Part shown: piece after piece, positions 27,028 to 36,070 of the stretch
How the letters are laid out: the number at the start of each line of letters is the position of its first letter
Position numbering within the stretch: the first letter of the stretch is position 1
From: Actinomycetota bacterium
GTDB lineage: Bacteria; Actinomycetota; Geothermincolia; Geothermincolales; RBG-13-55-18
Direction of reading: 5' to 3'
NCBI GenBank assembly: GCA_030019255.1
Contig: JASEFK010000001.1
Span: 89,012 to 153,011 of the forward strand
Length of the DNA: 64,000 nt
Made by a program: the position numbers and the translations under genes
The notes under the pieces: generated by a model
Told to the model about the DNA's origin: nothing
Database searches by the model: none
What the model saw: only the letters and a program-made list of their open reading frames with translations

Positions 27028-28224
27028 ATGGAAAAGGAAAGCGGGAAGCGGGGCGTGGCCATCTTGGGCTCCACTGGCTCCATAGGCACCCAGGCCCTCG
27101 AGGTGGTGGAGGCCCACCCCGAGCGCCTGCGCGTGGTGGCTCTCACCGCACACCGCAACCACCGCCTTCTGGAGGAGCAGGCGCGGCTTTTTCACCCCCT
27201 TATGGTGGGCATGGTGGACGAGGCGGCGGCGGGAGAGCTGCGGCGGCGCCTTGAGGGAACGGGCATCAGGGTGAGCGCGGGAGCGGAGTGCCTCCTGGAG
27301 GCGGCCGTCCATCCCGAGGTGGAGGTGGTCCTCAACGCGGTGGTTGGATCGGCGGGACTCCCTCCCACCCTGGCCGCCCTGGGAGCGGGAAAACGCCTGG
27401 CCCTGGCCAACAAGGAGAGCATGGTCGCCGGGGGGGAACTGGTCCTGCAGGCGCTGCGGGAAGGAGGGGAGATCGTGCCCGTGGACTCCGAGCACGGGGC
27501 GGTCTTCCACTGCCTGCGCGGGGAGGAAATGCGGTTCGTGGAGGGCGTCGTACTCACCGCCTCGGGGGGGCCCTTCCGCGGTCGCCGGCGGGATGAGCTG
27601 GCATCGGTCACGGTGCGCGAAGCGCTCGCTCATCCCACCTGGAGCATGGGGCGCAAGATAACCGTGGACTCGGCGACCCTGATGAACAAGGGGCTGGAGG
27701 TCATCGAGGCCCACTTCCTTTTCGGGCTGCCCTATTCGAGGATCAAGGTGGTCATTCATCCCCAGAGCGTGATCCACTCGCTGGTGGAGTTCGTGGACGG
27801 CTCTTTCGCGGCCCAGTTGAGCCTCCCGGACATGCGCCTGCCCATATCCCTGGCCCTTTCCTACCCGGAGAGATGGGGTCCGCCCTTCACCAGGACGGTG
27901 CTGCCCAAACTGGAAAAACTTACCTTCGAGGAAGTGGACCGGGAGACCTTCGCCTGCCTGGACCTGGCTTACCGGGCCGGGGAAGCGGGGGGAACGGCCC
28001 CCGCGGTTCTCAACGCGGCCAACGAGGTGGCGGTGGAGGCTTTTCTCCAGGGAAGACTTCCCTTTCTAGGCATCGAGGAGGTTATCGCGAGGGTCCTGGA
28101 CAAGCACCGCCCCCACCCGGTGCGCACCCTGCAGGACGTGCAGGAGGCAGAAGGATGGGCCCGCGAGGAAGCGGAGGAAGCCGTAAGCGAGGCGGGAGGA
28201 AGAAGGAGACCCGTAAACGAATAA
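27028..28224 (+). CDS. dxr: 1-deoxy-D-xylulose 5-phosphate reductoisomerase
   Basis: Second enzyme of the MEP isoprenoid pathway: converts DXP to MEP using NADPH and a divalent metal. ATG 27028 gives VAILGSTGSIGTQALEVV, the NADPH-binding start, and about 398 residues. Further motifs are LANKESMVAGGEL, PVDSEHGAVFHCL (metal Asp/Glu), LTASGGPFRG, HPTWSMGRKITVDSATLMNK and NAANEVAVEAFL. The C-terminus ends in a charged Arg/Glu tail. The start lacks a ribosome-binding site and has TATAAT seven bases upstream. It precedes rseP and ispG. Confidence 0.97.
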   Translation: MEKESGKRGVAILGSTGSIGTQALEVVEAHPERLRVVALTAHRNHRLLEEQARLFHPLMVGMVDEAAAGELRRRLEGTGIRVSAGAECLLEAAVHPEVEVVLNAVVGSAGLPPTLAALGAGKRLALANKESMVAGGELVLQALREGGEIVPVDSEHGAVFHCLRGEEMRFVEGVVLTASGGPFRGRRRDELASVTVREALAHPTWSMGRKITVDSATLMNKGLEVIEAHFLFGLPYSRIKVVIHPQSVIHSLVEFVDGSFAAQLSLPDMRLPISLALSYPERWGPPFTRTVLPKLEKLTFEEVDRETFACLDLAYRAGEAGGTAPAVLNAANEVAVEAFLQGRLPFLGIEEVIARVLDKHRPHPVRTLQDVQEAEGWAREEAEEAVSEAGGRRRPVNE

Positions 28225-28351
28225 AGCTCGTTCCGGTGACCACGGCAAGGCTCGAGGAGCGGGCGGCGGGCGCGGGCTCAAGGGCTTCCGTGAATTGCGG
28301 GGGGCCGGCGGGCCACGGTAAAGAGGTAGTTGGTTGGAAGGCAGGTGAACG

Positions 28352-29452
28352 GTGGTGAGCGGGGTCCTCTACGTCCTGGGAGCCCTGGGGGTGGTTTTCT
28401 TCCTGGTTCTCACCCACGAATTGGGGCATTTCCTGGCCGCCCGCGCGGTGGGCGTGAGGGCCACGGAGTTTTTCGTCGGTTTCGGCCCCCGCATCTGGAG
28501 CACCCGGAAGGGAGGCACGGAATACGGGATAAAGTGGATCCTGGTGGGCGGCTACGTGAAGATACTGGGGATGAATCCGGAGGAGGAGGTGAGTCCCGAG
28601 GACTGGCCCCATTCCTACAAGGGGGTGTCCCGGTGGCGGCGCTTCTGGATCATCATCTCCGGCTCCCTGGCCCACGTGTTCCTGGCCCTGCTGATCGCCT
28701 TCCTGGTCATCTGGCTCATGGGGATCCCGGTGCTCACCAGCACCATCGGGTCCGTAGGGGAGTACATAGAGGAGACCGGGGAGGAGACCCCCGCCCACCG
28801 GGCGGGCCTGGAGCCCGGGGACACCATCGTTTCCATGGGAGGTCGGGAAACGCGCGACTGGGAGGAGGTGCGCGATTTCATCGCCGCCCATCCCGGGCAG
28901 GAGGTGGAGGTGGTCGTCCTGCGGGAGGGGCAGCCCCTCACCCTTACCGTCAGGCTGGCCGAGCTGCCCGGGGGGCGGGGATTTCTGGGCATAAGCCCCT
29001 CAGTCGGCGAAAGGCATTATTCCTTCGCCGCCTCCCTGGGCGAGACCGGGAGGTGGCTCCTCACCTACTCGGGTGGCGTCTTCTACAGCATCTACCGGGT
29101 TTTCAACCTCTCCACCTTCAAGCAGTTACTGGGTATCTCCAGGCCCACCGAGGACCGGCCCATGACCGTGGTGGGCATCACCAGGGTGGCCGGGGAACTG
29201 GCCGGCGAGGGGATGTATTACTTCTTCAACTTCATCGCCTTCATCCTGCTATTCCTGGCCTACATCAACCTCCTGCCCCTGCCACCCCTGGACGGAGGAC
29301 ACATCCTGATCCTCCTGGTGGAAAAAATTACCGGCAAGGAAGTGGACCTGCGGAAGCTCTACCCCGTGGCCGCCGCGGTGCTGGCCTTTTTCGCCGTCCT
29401 CTTCCTGCTCACCCTGCGCCTGGACATCACCAACCCCATTTCCCTGCCATGA
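28352..29452 (+). CDS. rseP: site-2 (RIP) metalloprotease RseP
   Basis: Intramembrane zinc protease, 366 residues, that cuts anti-sigma factors and leftover signal peptides inside the membrane. The zinc motif is H22-E23-L-G-H26 in the first membrane helix, and the second metal motif is NLLPLPPLDGGH near the C-terminus. One PDZ domain lies about residues 135-215. Start GTG 28352 (a second GTG follows). Its stop overlaps the ispG ATG by four bases. The order dxr-rseP-ispG is conserved in actinobacteria. Confidence 0.95.
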   Translation: MVSGVLYVLGALGVVFFLVLTHELGHFLAARAVGVRATEFFVGFGPRIWSTRKGGTEYGIKWILVGGYVKILGMNPEEEVSPEDWPHSYKGVSRWRRFWIIISGSLAHVFLALLIAFLVIWLMGIPVLTSTIGSVGEYIEETGEETPAHRAGLEPGDTIVSMGGRETRDWEEVRDFIAAHPGQEVEVVVLREGQPLTLTVRLAELPGGRGFLGISPSVGERHYSFAASLGETGRWLLTYSGGVFYSIYRVFNLSTFKQLLGISRPTEDRPMTVVGITRVAGELAGEGMYYFFNFIAFILLFLAYINLLPLPPLDGGHILILLVEKITGKEVDLRKLYPVAAAVLAFFAVLFLLTLRLDITNPISLP

Positions 29453-30606
29453 GCGTGCGCAAACTGACCCGGCGCGTGATGATCGGGGACGTCCCGGTGG
29501 GAGGAGGGGCCCCGGTCACCGTGCAGTCCATGACCAATACCCCAACGGAGGACGCCGAGGCCACCCTGGGGCAGATTTTCCGGCTGCACGAGGCGGGTTG
29601 CCAGATCGTCCGCGTGGCCGTGCCCGCCCTCAAGGGGGAAAGGAGGGACCTCCTCCGGGAGTCCCTGCGGATGATAACGGAGCGATCCCCCATCCCGGTG
29701 ATTGCCGATGTCCACTTCGACCACCGCCTGGCCCTTCTGGCCCTCGAGGCGGGAGTGCACGGGCTGCGCATCAATCCCGGGAACATCGGAGGCGAGGAGA
29801 AGGTCCGGGAGGTGGCCCGGGCAGCGGGAAGAAAGGGGGTTCCCATCCGGGTGGGGGTGAACGCCGGCTCCCTGCCCCGCGACATCCTGGCCCGGCACGG
29901 GCACCCTACGCCCGAGGCGCTGGTGGAAAGCGCCCTGAGGGAGATTGCGGTCCTGGAAAGGCACGGGTTTTATGATATAAAAGTGTCCGTGAAAGCCTCC
30001 TCGGTCCCGCTGACCATCGCGGCCTACCGCATGCTCTCAAAGGCGGTGGACTACCCGCTGCACCTGGGGGTGAGCGAGGCGGGTCCCCCGTGGTCGGGCA
30101 CCATACGCTCGGCGGTGGGAATCGGTGCCCTCCTGGCGGAGGGTATCGGGGATACTATCCGGGTCTCCCTGGCCGGCGACCCGGTGGAGGAGGTGAGGGT
30201 GGGCCTGGCCATCCTCAAGGCCCTGGAGCTGTCCCGTCGCGGCCCGGACATCGTGGCCTGCCCCACCTGCGCCAGGTGCCGCATCGACGTGGCCGGAATC
30301 GCGGGAGAGCTGGAGAGGAGGCTCCAGGACATGCGCGCCTCCCTGCGCATCGCGGTAATGGGCTGCTCGGTCAACGGGCCGGGGGAGGCCCGGGAGGCAG
30401 ACCTGGGCATCGCCGGCGGTCGTGACAGGGGGCTTCTCTTTCGAAAGGGAGAGCCGGTGGGGTGGTATCCCAAGGAGGAGCTCCTGGAAGTCCTGCTGCA
30501 GGAAGCCCGGAGAATGGAAAGGGAAATGGAGAAGGAAACGCGCCGCGTTTCCTTGGAGGACGGGCAGGAAGGAAAAGACGAGGAACCAGGCGAGGACAGG
30601 GCATGA
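29449..30606 (+). CDS. ispG: 4-hydroxy-3-methylbut-2-en-1-yl diphosphate synthase IspG
   Basis: Iron-sulfur enzyme of the MEP pathway converting MEcPP to HMBPP; 385 residues. The TIM-barrel part begins VQSMTNTPTEDAEATLGQI with RINPGNIG further on. The 4Fe-4S ligands are the Cys residues of CPTCARC and of MGCSVNGPGEA, with the following Glu. A Glu-rich tail extends the C-terminus. It overlaps rseP and proS by ATGA junctions, so the three are co-translated. Confidence 0.97.
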   Translation: MSVRKLTRRVMIGDVPVGGGAPVTVQSMTNTPTEDAEATLGQIFRLHEAGCQIVRVAVPALKGERRDLLRESLRMITERSPIPVIADVHFDHRLALLALEAGVHGLRINPGNIGGEEKVREVARAAGRKGVPIRVGVNAGSLPRDILARHGHPTPEALVESALREIAVLERHGFYDIKVSVKASSVPLTIAAYRMLSKAVDYPLHLGVSEAGPPWSGTIRSAVGIGALLAEGIGDTIRVSLAGDPVEEVRVGLAILKALELSRRGPDIVACPTCARCRIDVAGIAGELERRLQDMRASLRIAVMGCSVNGPGEAREADLGIAGGRDRGLLFRKGEPVGWYPKEELLEVLLQEARRMEREMEKETRRVSLEDGQEGKDEEPGEDRA

Positions 30607-32333
30607 GACAGTCACGTACCTTCATCCCTACCCTTCGGGAAAGCCCGGCGGACGCGGAGATAGCCAGCCACCGGCTGCTGGTGCGGGCGGGTTACCTGCG
30701 CAAGGTGGCCTCTGGTATCTACGAGTTTCTACCTCTGGGAGCCAGGGTGGTACAGCGCATCAGCCGGATCATCCGGGAGGAGATGAACGCCGCCGGCGCC
30801 CAGGAGGTGATCCTGCCCATCATGCAGCCCCGCGAGCTCTGGGAGGAGAGCGGGAGGTGGGCCAAGTATGGTCCGGAGATGATGCGTCTCAAGGACCGTG
30901 CCGGGCGAGATTTCGGCCTGGGGCCCACCCACGAGGAGGTGATCACCGACCTGGTGCGCTCCAACGTCTCCTCTTGGCGGGACCTCCCCCTCAACCTCTA
31001 CCAGATAGGGACCAAGTTCCGGGACGAGGTGCGGCCGCGGTTCGGCCTGCTGCGGGCCAGGGAATTCCTCATGAAGGACGCTTACAGCTTCGATCGCGAC
31101 GAGGAGGGTATGCGTATTTCCTATCGCACCATGTACGAGGCCTATGGGCGCATCTTCACCCGCTGTGGATGTACCTGGAGGGCAGTGGAGGCGGCCACCG
31201 GGCTCATAGGGGGCGACGTCTCCCACGAGTTCATGGTCCCCGCCGAGGTGGGGGAGGACCACATCGTCCTCTGCGATTCCTGTTCCTACTCCGCCAACGT
31301 GGAGCTGGCCAGCTACCGGAGGACCAAGCCCCCGGAGGGGGACGGGAAGCCGATGGAAAGAGTTTCCACCCCCGGACGGCGCACCATAGAGGAGGTCAGC
31401 GGCTACCTGGGGCTGGAGCCGCGGCGCATGATAAAGTGCCTCATGTACCTGGTGGAGGGCAGGCCCGTGGCCGTGCTGGTCCCGGGGGACAGGGAGGCCA
31501 ACGAGGTCAAGCTGGCCCGGGTGCTGGGCACCGACGAATTTCGCCTCTTCAACGAGGCGGACTGGAGGGGGCATCCGGGTTACCTTCAGGGCTTCGTGGG
31601 GCCCGTGGGACTGGATGCGGCGGAGGTGATCGCCGACGAGTCCCTGCGGGGAGCGGGAGGCCTGGCCTGCGGGGCCAACGAGGCGGATTATCACCTGGTA
31701 AACGTGGAGGAGGGACGCGATTTCCGGGCCGACCGCTTCGCCGACGTGACCTCGGCGCGGACGGGCGACCCCTGCCCCCGCTGCGGGGAGCCCATGCGGG
31801 TGGAGGCGGGCATAGAGGTGGGACAGGTCTTCCAGCTGGGCCTCAAGTACTCGGAGGCCATGCGCTGCTATTACCACGACGAGAAAGGGGAGGCCCGGCC
31901 CATGTACATGGGCTGCTACGGTATCGGGGTCACCCGCCTCATGGCCGCGGTGGTGGAGCAGCACCACGACGAGCGGGGGATAATCTGGCCCCTCTCCGTG
32001 GCACCCGCCTTCCTGCACATCCTGGCCTTGGACTACCAGCGGGAGGGGAGGAGGAAAGCCGCCGAGGACCTCTACCGCGATTGCTTGAGGAGGGGCTGGG
32101 ATGTCCTGCTTGACGACCGCGAGGAGAGCGCCGGCGTTAAATTCGCCGACGCCGACCTCTTGGGCATCCCCTTCCGGGCGGTGATCGGCAGGGGATACGA
32201 CGAGGACGGGACCCTGGAGCTTCAGGAGAGGGCCACCGGCCAGCGGGCGCGGTTGAGTCCGGAGGACCTGTTCCGCCGCCTGGAGGAGGCACGGGAGAGC
32301 TTCCGGGACCTCGCCGAGCGTGGGGACCTTTAG
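30603..32333 (+). CDS. proS: prolyl-tRNA synthetase (bacterial type)
   Basis: Class II synthetase, 576 residues, with the bacterial INS editing domain between motifs 2 and 3. Motif 1 region: GARVVQRISRIIREEMN; motif 2: YQIGTKFRDEVRPRFGLLRAREFLMKDAYSF split by normal residues; motif 3: CYGIGVTRLMAA. The editing domain covers roughly residues 230-400. The C-terminal anticodon-binding domain starts near APAFLHIL. The ATG at 30603 overlaps the ispG stop. The order rseP-ispG-proS is common in bacteria. Confidence 0.97.
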   Translation: MRQSRTFIPTLRESPADAEIASHRLLVRAGYLRKVASGIYEFLPLGARVVQRISRIIREEMNAAGAQEVILPIMQPRELWEESGRWAKYGPEMMRLKDRAGRDFGLGPTHEEVITDLVRSNVSSWRDLPLNLYQIGTKFRDEVRPRFGLLRAREFLMKDAYSFDRDEEGMRISYRTMYEAYGRIFTRCGCTWRAVEAATGLIGGDVSHEFMVPAEVGEDHIVLCDSCSYSANVELASYRRTKPPEGDGKPMERVSTPGRRTIEEVSGYLGLEPRRMIKCLMYLVEGRPVAVLVPGDREANEVKLARVLGTDEFRLFNEADWRGHPGYLQGFVGPVGLDAAEVIADESLRGAGGLACGANEADYHLVNVEEGRDFRADRFADVTSARTGDPCPRCGEPMRVEAGIEVGQVFQLGLKYSEAMRCYYHDEKGEARPMYMGCYGIGVTRLMAAVVEQHHDERGIIWPLSVAPAFLHILALDYQREGRRKAAEDLYRDCLRRGWDVLLDDREESAGVKFADADLLGIPFRAVIGRGYDEDGTLELQERATGQRARLSPEDLFRRLEEARESFRDLAERGDL

Positions 32334-32384
32334 GCCCGGGGATGGCGTCCCTGCTTCGCGGGAGAAGAGGACGGAGAGGTGGTC

Positions 32385-32726
32385 ATGGAAAGGTTCGTGG
32401 TACACGAGGACGGGCTGGAGTGGGTGCCCGCCGATTTCCCCCGCGCCCAGATGAAGGTCCTGTACATGGATCCCCGGGGCGGGGGACAGATACTGCTGGT
32501 CCGCTTCGAACCCCACTGCGAGATGCCCCAGCACGCCCACGCCGCCTCCGACGAGGCGGCCTACGTGCTGGAAGGCGAGCTGCGGCAACCGCTTCCGGAG
32601 GGCGGGGAGGAGACATTCCGCAAGGGACATTTCGTCTTCCTGCCGGCCGGAATGAGACACGGCCCTTTCCTTGCCGGGGAGGAGGGCTGCACCATCATCA
32701 GCGTCTTCTACGGACCCCTGCGTTGA
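32385..32726 (+). CDS. small cupin-domain protein
   Basis: Protein of 113 residues forming one cupin beta-barrel. The two motifs are HAHAASDEAAYVLEGEL (metal His and Glu) and PAGMRHGPF. Single-domain cupins include sensors, isomerases and dioxygenases; the substrate cannot be told. ATG 32385 follows GGAGAGG; a GTG six bases upstream is possible. It stands where mycobacteria have a HIT-domain gene, just before PI-phosphate synthase, but no functional link is shown. Confidence 0.8.
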   Translation: MERFVVHEDGLEWVPADFPRAQMKVLYMDPRGGGQILLVRFEPHCEMPQHAHAASDEAAYVLEGELRQPLPEGGEETFRKGHFVFLPAGMRHGPFLAGEEGCTIISVFYGPLR

Positions 32727-32832
32727 CCGGCGGATGAGCGGCCCGGAGCTGGTGGCGGTTTGCGGGCGATATTCGCGAAGTCGGCTCGTCTCCTTACCGT
32801 TCGGGCAGGACGGAGTGAACGAGGAGGAAGGA

Positions 32833-33480
32833 ATGGGCAGATCCTGGAGCGTGGATGCCGGGTTGAGAAGATTTTCCAGCGCCGTCTTCCATCCCCTGGG
32901 ATGGATACTGGGGCACCTCCTCAGCCCCAACCTTCTCACCACCTTTTCGGTGCTCACCTCGGCGGCGGTTGGTTATTTCTTCGCCCGGGGACGCTTTTTC
33001 CTGGGGGCCTGGCTGATGTTTTTAGCCGGCCTCTTCGACATCTGGGACGGGCAGGTGGCCAAGCTGACCGGGCGAGTCACCACCTTCGGATCCTTCTACG
33101 ATTCCACCGCCGACCGGGTGGCCGATTTCCTGTACTCGCTGGGAGCCCTGTACTACTTCACCGTAGAGCGCATCTTCGACGTGGCCTTCATGGTGGTCGG
33201 CTACATGGTCCTTTCCTCCCTGATCAGCTACGTGAAAGCCAGGGCGGAGGGCCTGGGCATATCCTGCGGGGTGGGACTTCTGGCCAGGCCGCTGCGCATG
33301 GTGCTGTTCGGCATTCCCCTCTTCGTCTACGGGTTCACCGGAAACCTGTGGACCTTCCGGGGTTCCCTGTACCTGGTCCTGGCCCTGGGCCTGGAAACCC
33401 TGGTGCACCGCGTGGTGGTCGTCTACCGGGGGGCCCGGGAAAAGGACAAGGAAAATCCGCCGTCCACCGGGCGGGCATGA
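32833..33480 (+). CDS. pgsA: CDP-alcohol phosphatidyltransferase (phosphatidylinositol-phosphate synthase type)
   Basis: Membrane enzyme of 215 residues that joins CDP-diacylglycerol to an alcohol. The family motif reads DGQVAK...GSFYDSTAD, with Lys replacing the usual Arg in DGxxAR. The later SYVKARAE matches the mycobacterial PI-phosphate synthase (SYIKARAE). About six membrane segments are visible. ATG 32833 follows GAGGAGGAAGG. The next two genes are an acyltransferase and a PimA-type mannosyltransferase, as in M. tuberculosis Rv2612c-Rv2610c, so inositol-1-phosphate is the likely acceptor. Confidence 0.85.
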   Translation: MGRSWSVDAGLRRFSSAVFHPLGWILGHLLSPNLLTTFSVLTSAAVGYFFARGRFFLGAWLMFLAGLFDIWDGQVAKLTGRVTTFGSFYDSTADRVADFLYSLGALYYFTVERIFDVAFMVVGYMVLSSLISYVKARAEGLGISCGVGLLARPLRMVLFGIPLFVYGFTGNLWTFRGSLYLVLALGLETLVHRVVVVYRGAREKDKENPPSTGRA

Positions 33481-33683
33481 TCGCCCCGGGCCCGCGGACA
33501 ATGAAACTCGAAACCGGCGCGGGGTTCGTCGATGTCGAAGTACGGGAGCGGCCGGAAAGGAAGCCGGGTGCCGCGCGGGGGAGGAGGCGGAAGGAAGGAA
33601 ATGGAAGGGGTGGGTTCGGACGGCGGCCGCGCGGCGCAGGAATGTCTGGAAAATGGATGGATGATCCGGGGAGGGAAAGGTTC

Positions 33684-34652
33684 ATGTTACGGTTCCGGGA
33701 GCTGGCGGAGCAGGGGTTGAGAAGGGCGCGCGAGGAGGCGCCGGGATACGTCAAGTACTTCCTTTTCCGGGGCGCCTGTTACCTGGTGGGCGCGGTCCCG
33801 GCGAGGGTCTCCCATGCCGTGGCCCTCAGCGTGGGAGAGGTCACCTACCGGCTGTCCAGGCGCAAGCGGGAGGTGGTATATGAGAACATGCGGCGGGTGA
33901 GGCCGGAGGCAGGGCCGGAGGAGTGGCGTCGCCTGGCGCGGGGCTGTTTCCGGGAGTACGCACGCTACTGGGTGGATTTCCTCCGCTGCTACCATCTCAC
34001 CTTTCCGGAAATATTTTACGAGCTGGTGGTCCCCCACGGAGTGGAGTGGTTCACCCGCTGCCTTTCCCGGGGGCGGGGCGCCGTTTTGGCCCTGCCCCAC
34101 TACGGGAGCTGGGACATGATTGGCGGCTGGGTGGGACACCAGTTTCCCTTCTGGGCGGTGGCCGAGCGCCTCAAGCCCCGGCCCATGTACGAGTTCCATA
34201 CCGAGCTGCGCAGGAGGATGGGCATCCGGATCATCCCCCTGGGGGAGAACACGGTGGAGAAGGTAATCGAGGTGCTGATGCGGAACGAGATGGTGGCCCT
34301 CCTCTCGGACCGGGTGATAGCTGGGGCCGGGGTGGAGGTAGAGTTCTTCGGGGAGAAGGTCCTCATGCCCGTGGGTCCCGCCCTCTTGGCGGTGAAGCTG
34401 GGCACGCCGGTCATCCCCTGCCAGATAATCCTCCAGGACGGCAAGTACCACGGTTACGTGGGTCCTCCCCTGGACGTGGAGATCACCGGGGACACCCGCC
34501 GCGACGTCCAGGTGAACACCCAGAAGCTGGCCCGGGTCTTCGAGGATTTCATCCGCCGGGACCCCACCCAGTGGCACATGTTCCAGCCCATCTTCGGGAA
34601 GGGCGGATCCGGCGTCCAGGCTGGAGGGGGAGAAGGGAAAGGCGACAATTGA
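33684..34652 (+). CDS. lysophospholipid-type acyltransferase (PIM acyltransferase, PatA-like)
   Basis: LpxL/HtrB-superfamily acyltransferase of 322 residues. The catalytic HxxxxD is in LPHYGSWDMIGG, with later motifs RLKPRPMYEFH, LGENTVEKV, LLSDRVIAG and GPALLAVKLGTPVIP. One amphipathic or membrane segment lies near the N-terminus. In mycobacteria the gene in this position acylates phosphatidylinositol mannosides. ATG 33684 has the strongest ribosome-binding region (GGGGAGGG); ATGs at 33642 and 33657 are in frame upstream. It belongs to the trio with PI-phosphate synthase and PimA. Confidence 0.85.
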   Translation: MLRFRELAEQGLRRAREEAPGYVKYFLFRGACYLVGAVPARVSHAVALSVGEVTYRLSRRKREVVYENMRRVRPEAGPEEWRRLARGCFREYARYWVDFLRCYHLTFPEIFYELVVPHGVEWFTRCLSRGRGAVLALPHYGSWDMIGGWVGHQFPFWAVAERLKPRPMYEFHTELRRRMGIRIIPLGENTVEKVIEVLMRNEMVALLSDRVIAGAGVEVEFFGEKVLMPVGPALLAVKLGTPVIPCQIILQDGKYHGYVGPPLDVEITGDTRRDVQVNTQKLARVFEDFIRRDPTQWHMFQPIFGKGGSGVQAGGGEGKGDN

Positions 34653-34808
34653 TCGCCTCTTACGGCAGGCGGGAGAATGGGCGGAGGCGGTGATTACGAC
34701 CCCGCTGCGGGCTCTCGGGAAGCAGAAGTTTCCGGCGGAGGATTGGGATTGTAAGTAAAGGGCTCACCGGGAAATACCCGGTAGAGGGGAGGAAAGAACG
34801 ACGGAGCC

Positions 34809-36053
34809 ATGAACATCGGCCTGGTTTCGCCGTATTCCTGGGACGTTCCGGGCGGGGTCAACCGCCACGTGGAACGGTTGGCTGCCTATCTCAGGGAGAG
34901 GGGACACCGGGTGACGATCATCGCCCCCGGGGGTGAAGCGGGGGAAGGATTCTATTCCGCCGGGCGTACCGTCCCCGTCCCCGCCAACCGCTCGGTGGCC
35001 AACATCTGTTTCGGTCCCGGGGCGGCGGCCCGGGTGAGGCGTTTCCTGGCCGCCTCGAGGTTCGACGTCCTGCACCTGCACGAGCCCCTCATTCCCAGCG
35101 TGTCCATGCTGGCCCTCCTGTACTCCCGGGCGGCCAACGTGGGGACCTTCCACGCCGCCCGGGAAGGCGGGAGCCTGGGCTACCTTCTGGCCCGCCCCGT
35201 TCTCGAGCCCCTGGTGAGGCGGTTGCATCTGCGCGCGGCGGTGAGTCCGGCGGCCGTGGAGCTGGTCTCCCGTTACTTCCCTGGCGAGTACCGCCTCCTG
35301 CCCAACGGGGTGGACACGCAACGCTTCAATCCGCGGGGTGGGAACCTTTTCCATGAGATAATCGGGCCCCACGGGACGTCGAAAAGGCTGGGAGAATGTG
35401 TCGGGGGCGGATGGGGTGCCGGTGAGGACGCAGAAACGGTTCACTGGGAGGGGGCGCGCGGGTCCCCGTCTCCGGCGGAAGGGGGGCTGAAGCGGAGGAT
35501 TTCCGGTCTGGACCCCGCGGCCTTCCACCTCCTCTTCGTGGGGCGGAAGGAACCGCGGAAGGGCTTGCACGTCCTCCTGAGGGCCCTCCCGCGGGTAAGG
35601 AGGGAGCATCCCGAGGTGCGGCTCCTGGTGGTGGGAACCGACGGGGGGAGACGCGGGGAGGAAGGGGTAACCTGGCTGGGTCGGCTTCCGGACGAGCTCC
35701 TTCCCGCCGCCTACCGCACGGCGCAGGTAATGGTCGTCCCTTCCCTGGGCCGGGAGAGCTTCGGCATCATCCTCCTGGAGGCCATGGCCTGCGGGGTCCC
35801 CGTGGTGGCCTCGGATATACCGGGTTACCGCTCCGTGGTGGAGGACGGGGTACAGGGCCTGCTGGTGCCCCCCGGCGACCCGGAGGCGCTGGCATCGGCC
35901 ATCCTTGCCCTGGTGGAGGACGCGCACCTGAGGAGGAGGCTGGCGGAGGCGGGCAGGGAACGAGCGGAGGAATATTCCTGGGAGAGGCTGGTAGCCAAGG
36001 TGGAGGAGGCCTACCGGGAAGCCCTGGAGACCAAGGCCCTCCGTGAGGGCTGA
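34809..36053 (+). CDS. pimA: PimA-type GT4 mannosyltransferase with central insertion
   Basis: Glycosyltransferase of 414 residues that would add the first mannose to phosphatidylinositol from GDP-mannose. The N-terminus NIGLVSPYSWDVPGGVNRHVE, with DVLHLHEPLIPSVSML further on, is very close to mycobacterial PimA, and the GT4 E-x7-E motif is ESFGIILLEAMACG. Between PNGVDTQRFNP and LLFVGRKEPRKG there are about 50 to 60 extra residues (DNA 35335-35520), rich in Gly, Arg and Ser, which PimA lacks. The frame stays open across them. ATG 34809 follows GAGGGGAGGAAAG. Confidence 0.88.
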   Translation: MNIGLVSPYSWDVPGGVNRHVERLAAYLRERGHRVTIIAPGGEAGEGFYSAGRTVPVPANRSVANICFGPGAAARVRRFLAASRFDVLHLHEPLIPSVSMLALLYSRAANVGTFHAAREGGSLGYLLARPVLEPLVRRLHLRAAVSPAAVELVSRYFPGEYRLLPNGVDTQRFNPRGGNLFHEIIGPHGTSKRLGECVGGGWGAGEDAETVHWEGARGSPSPAEGGLKRRISGLDPAAFHLLFVGRKEPRKGLHVLLRALPRVRREHPEVRLLVVGTDGGRRGEEGVTWLGRLPDELLPAAYRTAQVMVVPSLGRESFGIILLEAMACGVPVVASDIPGYRSVVEDGVQGLLVPPGDPEALASAILALVEDAHLRRRLAEAGRERAEEYSWERLVAKVEEAYREALETKALREG

Positions 36054-36070
36054 AGCGGGAAGGAAGGGAC

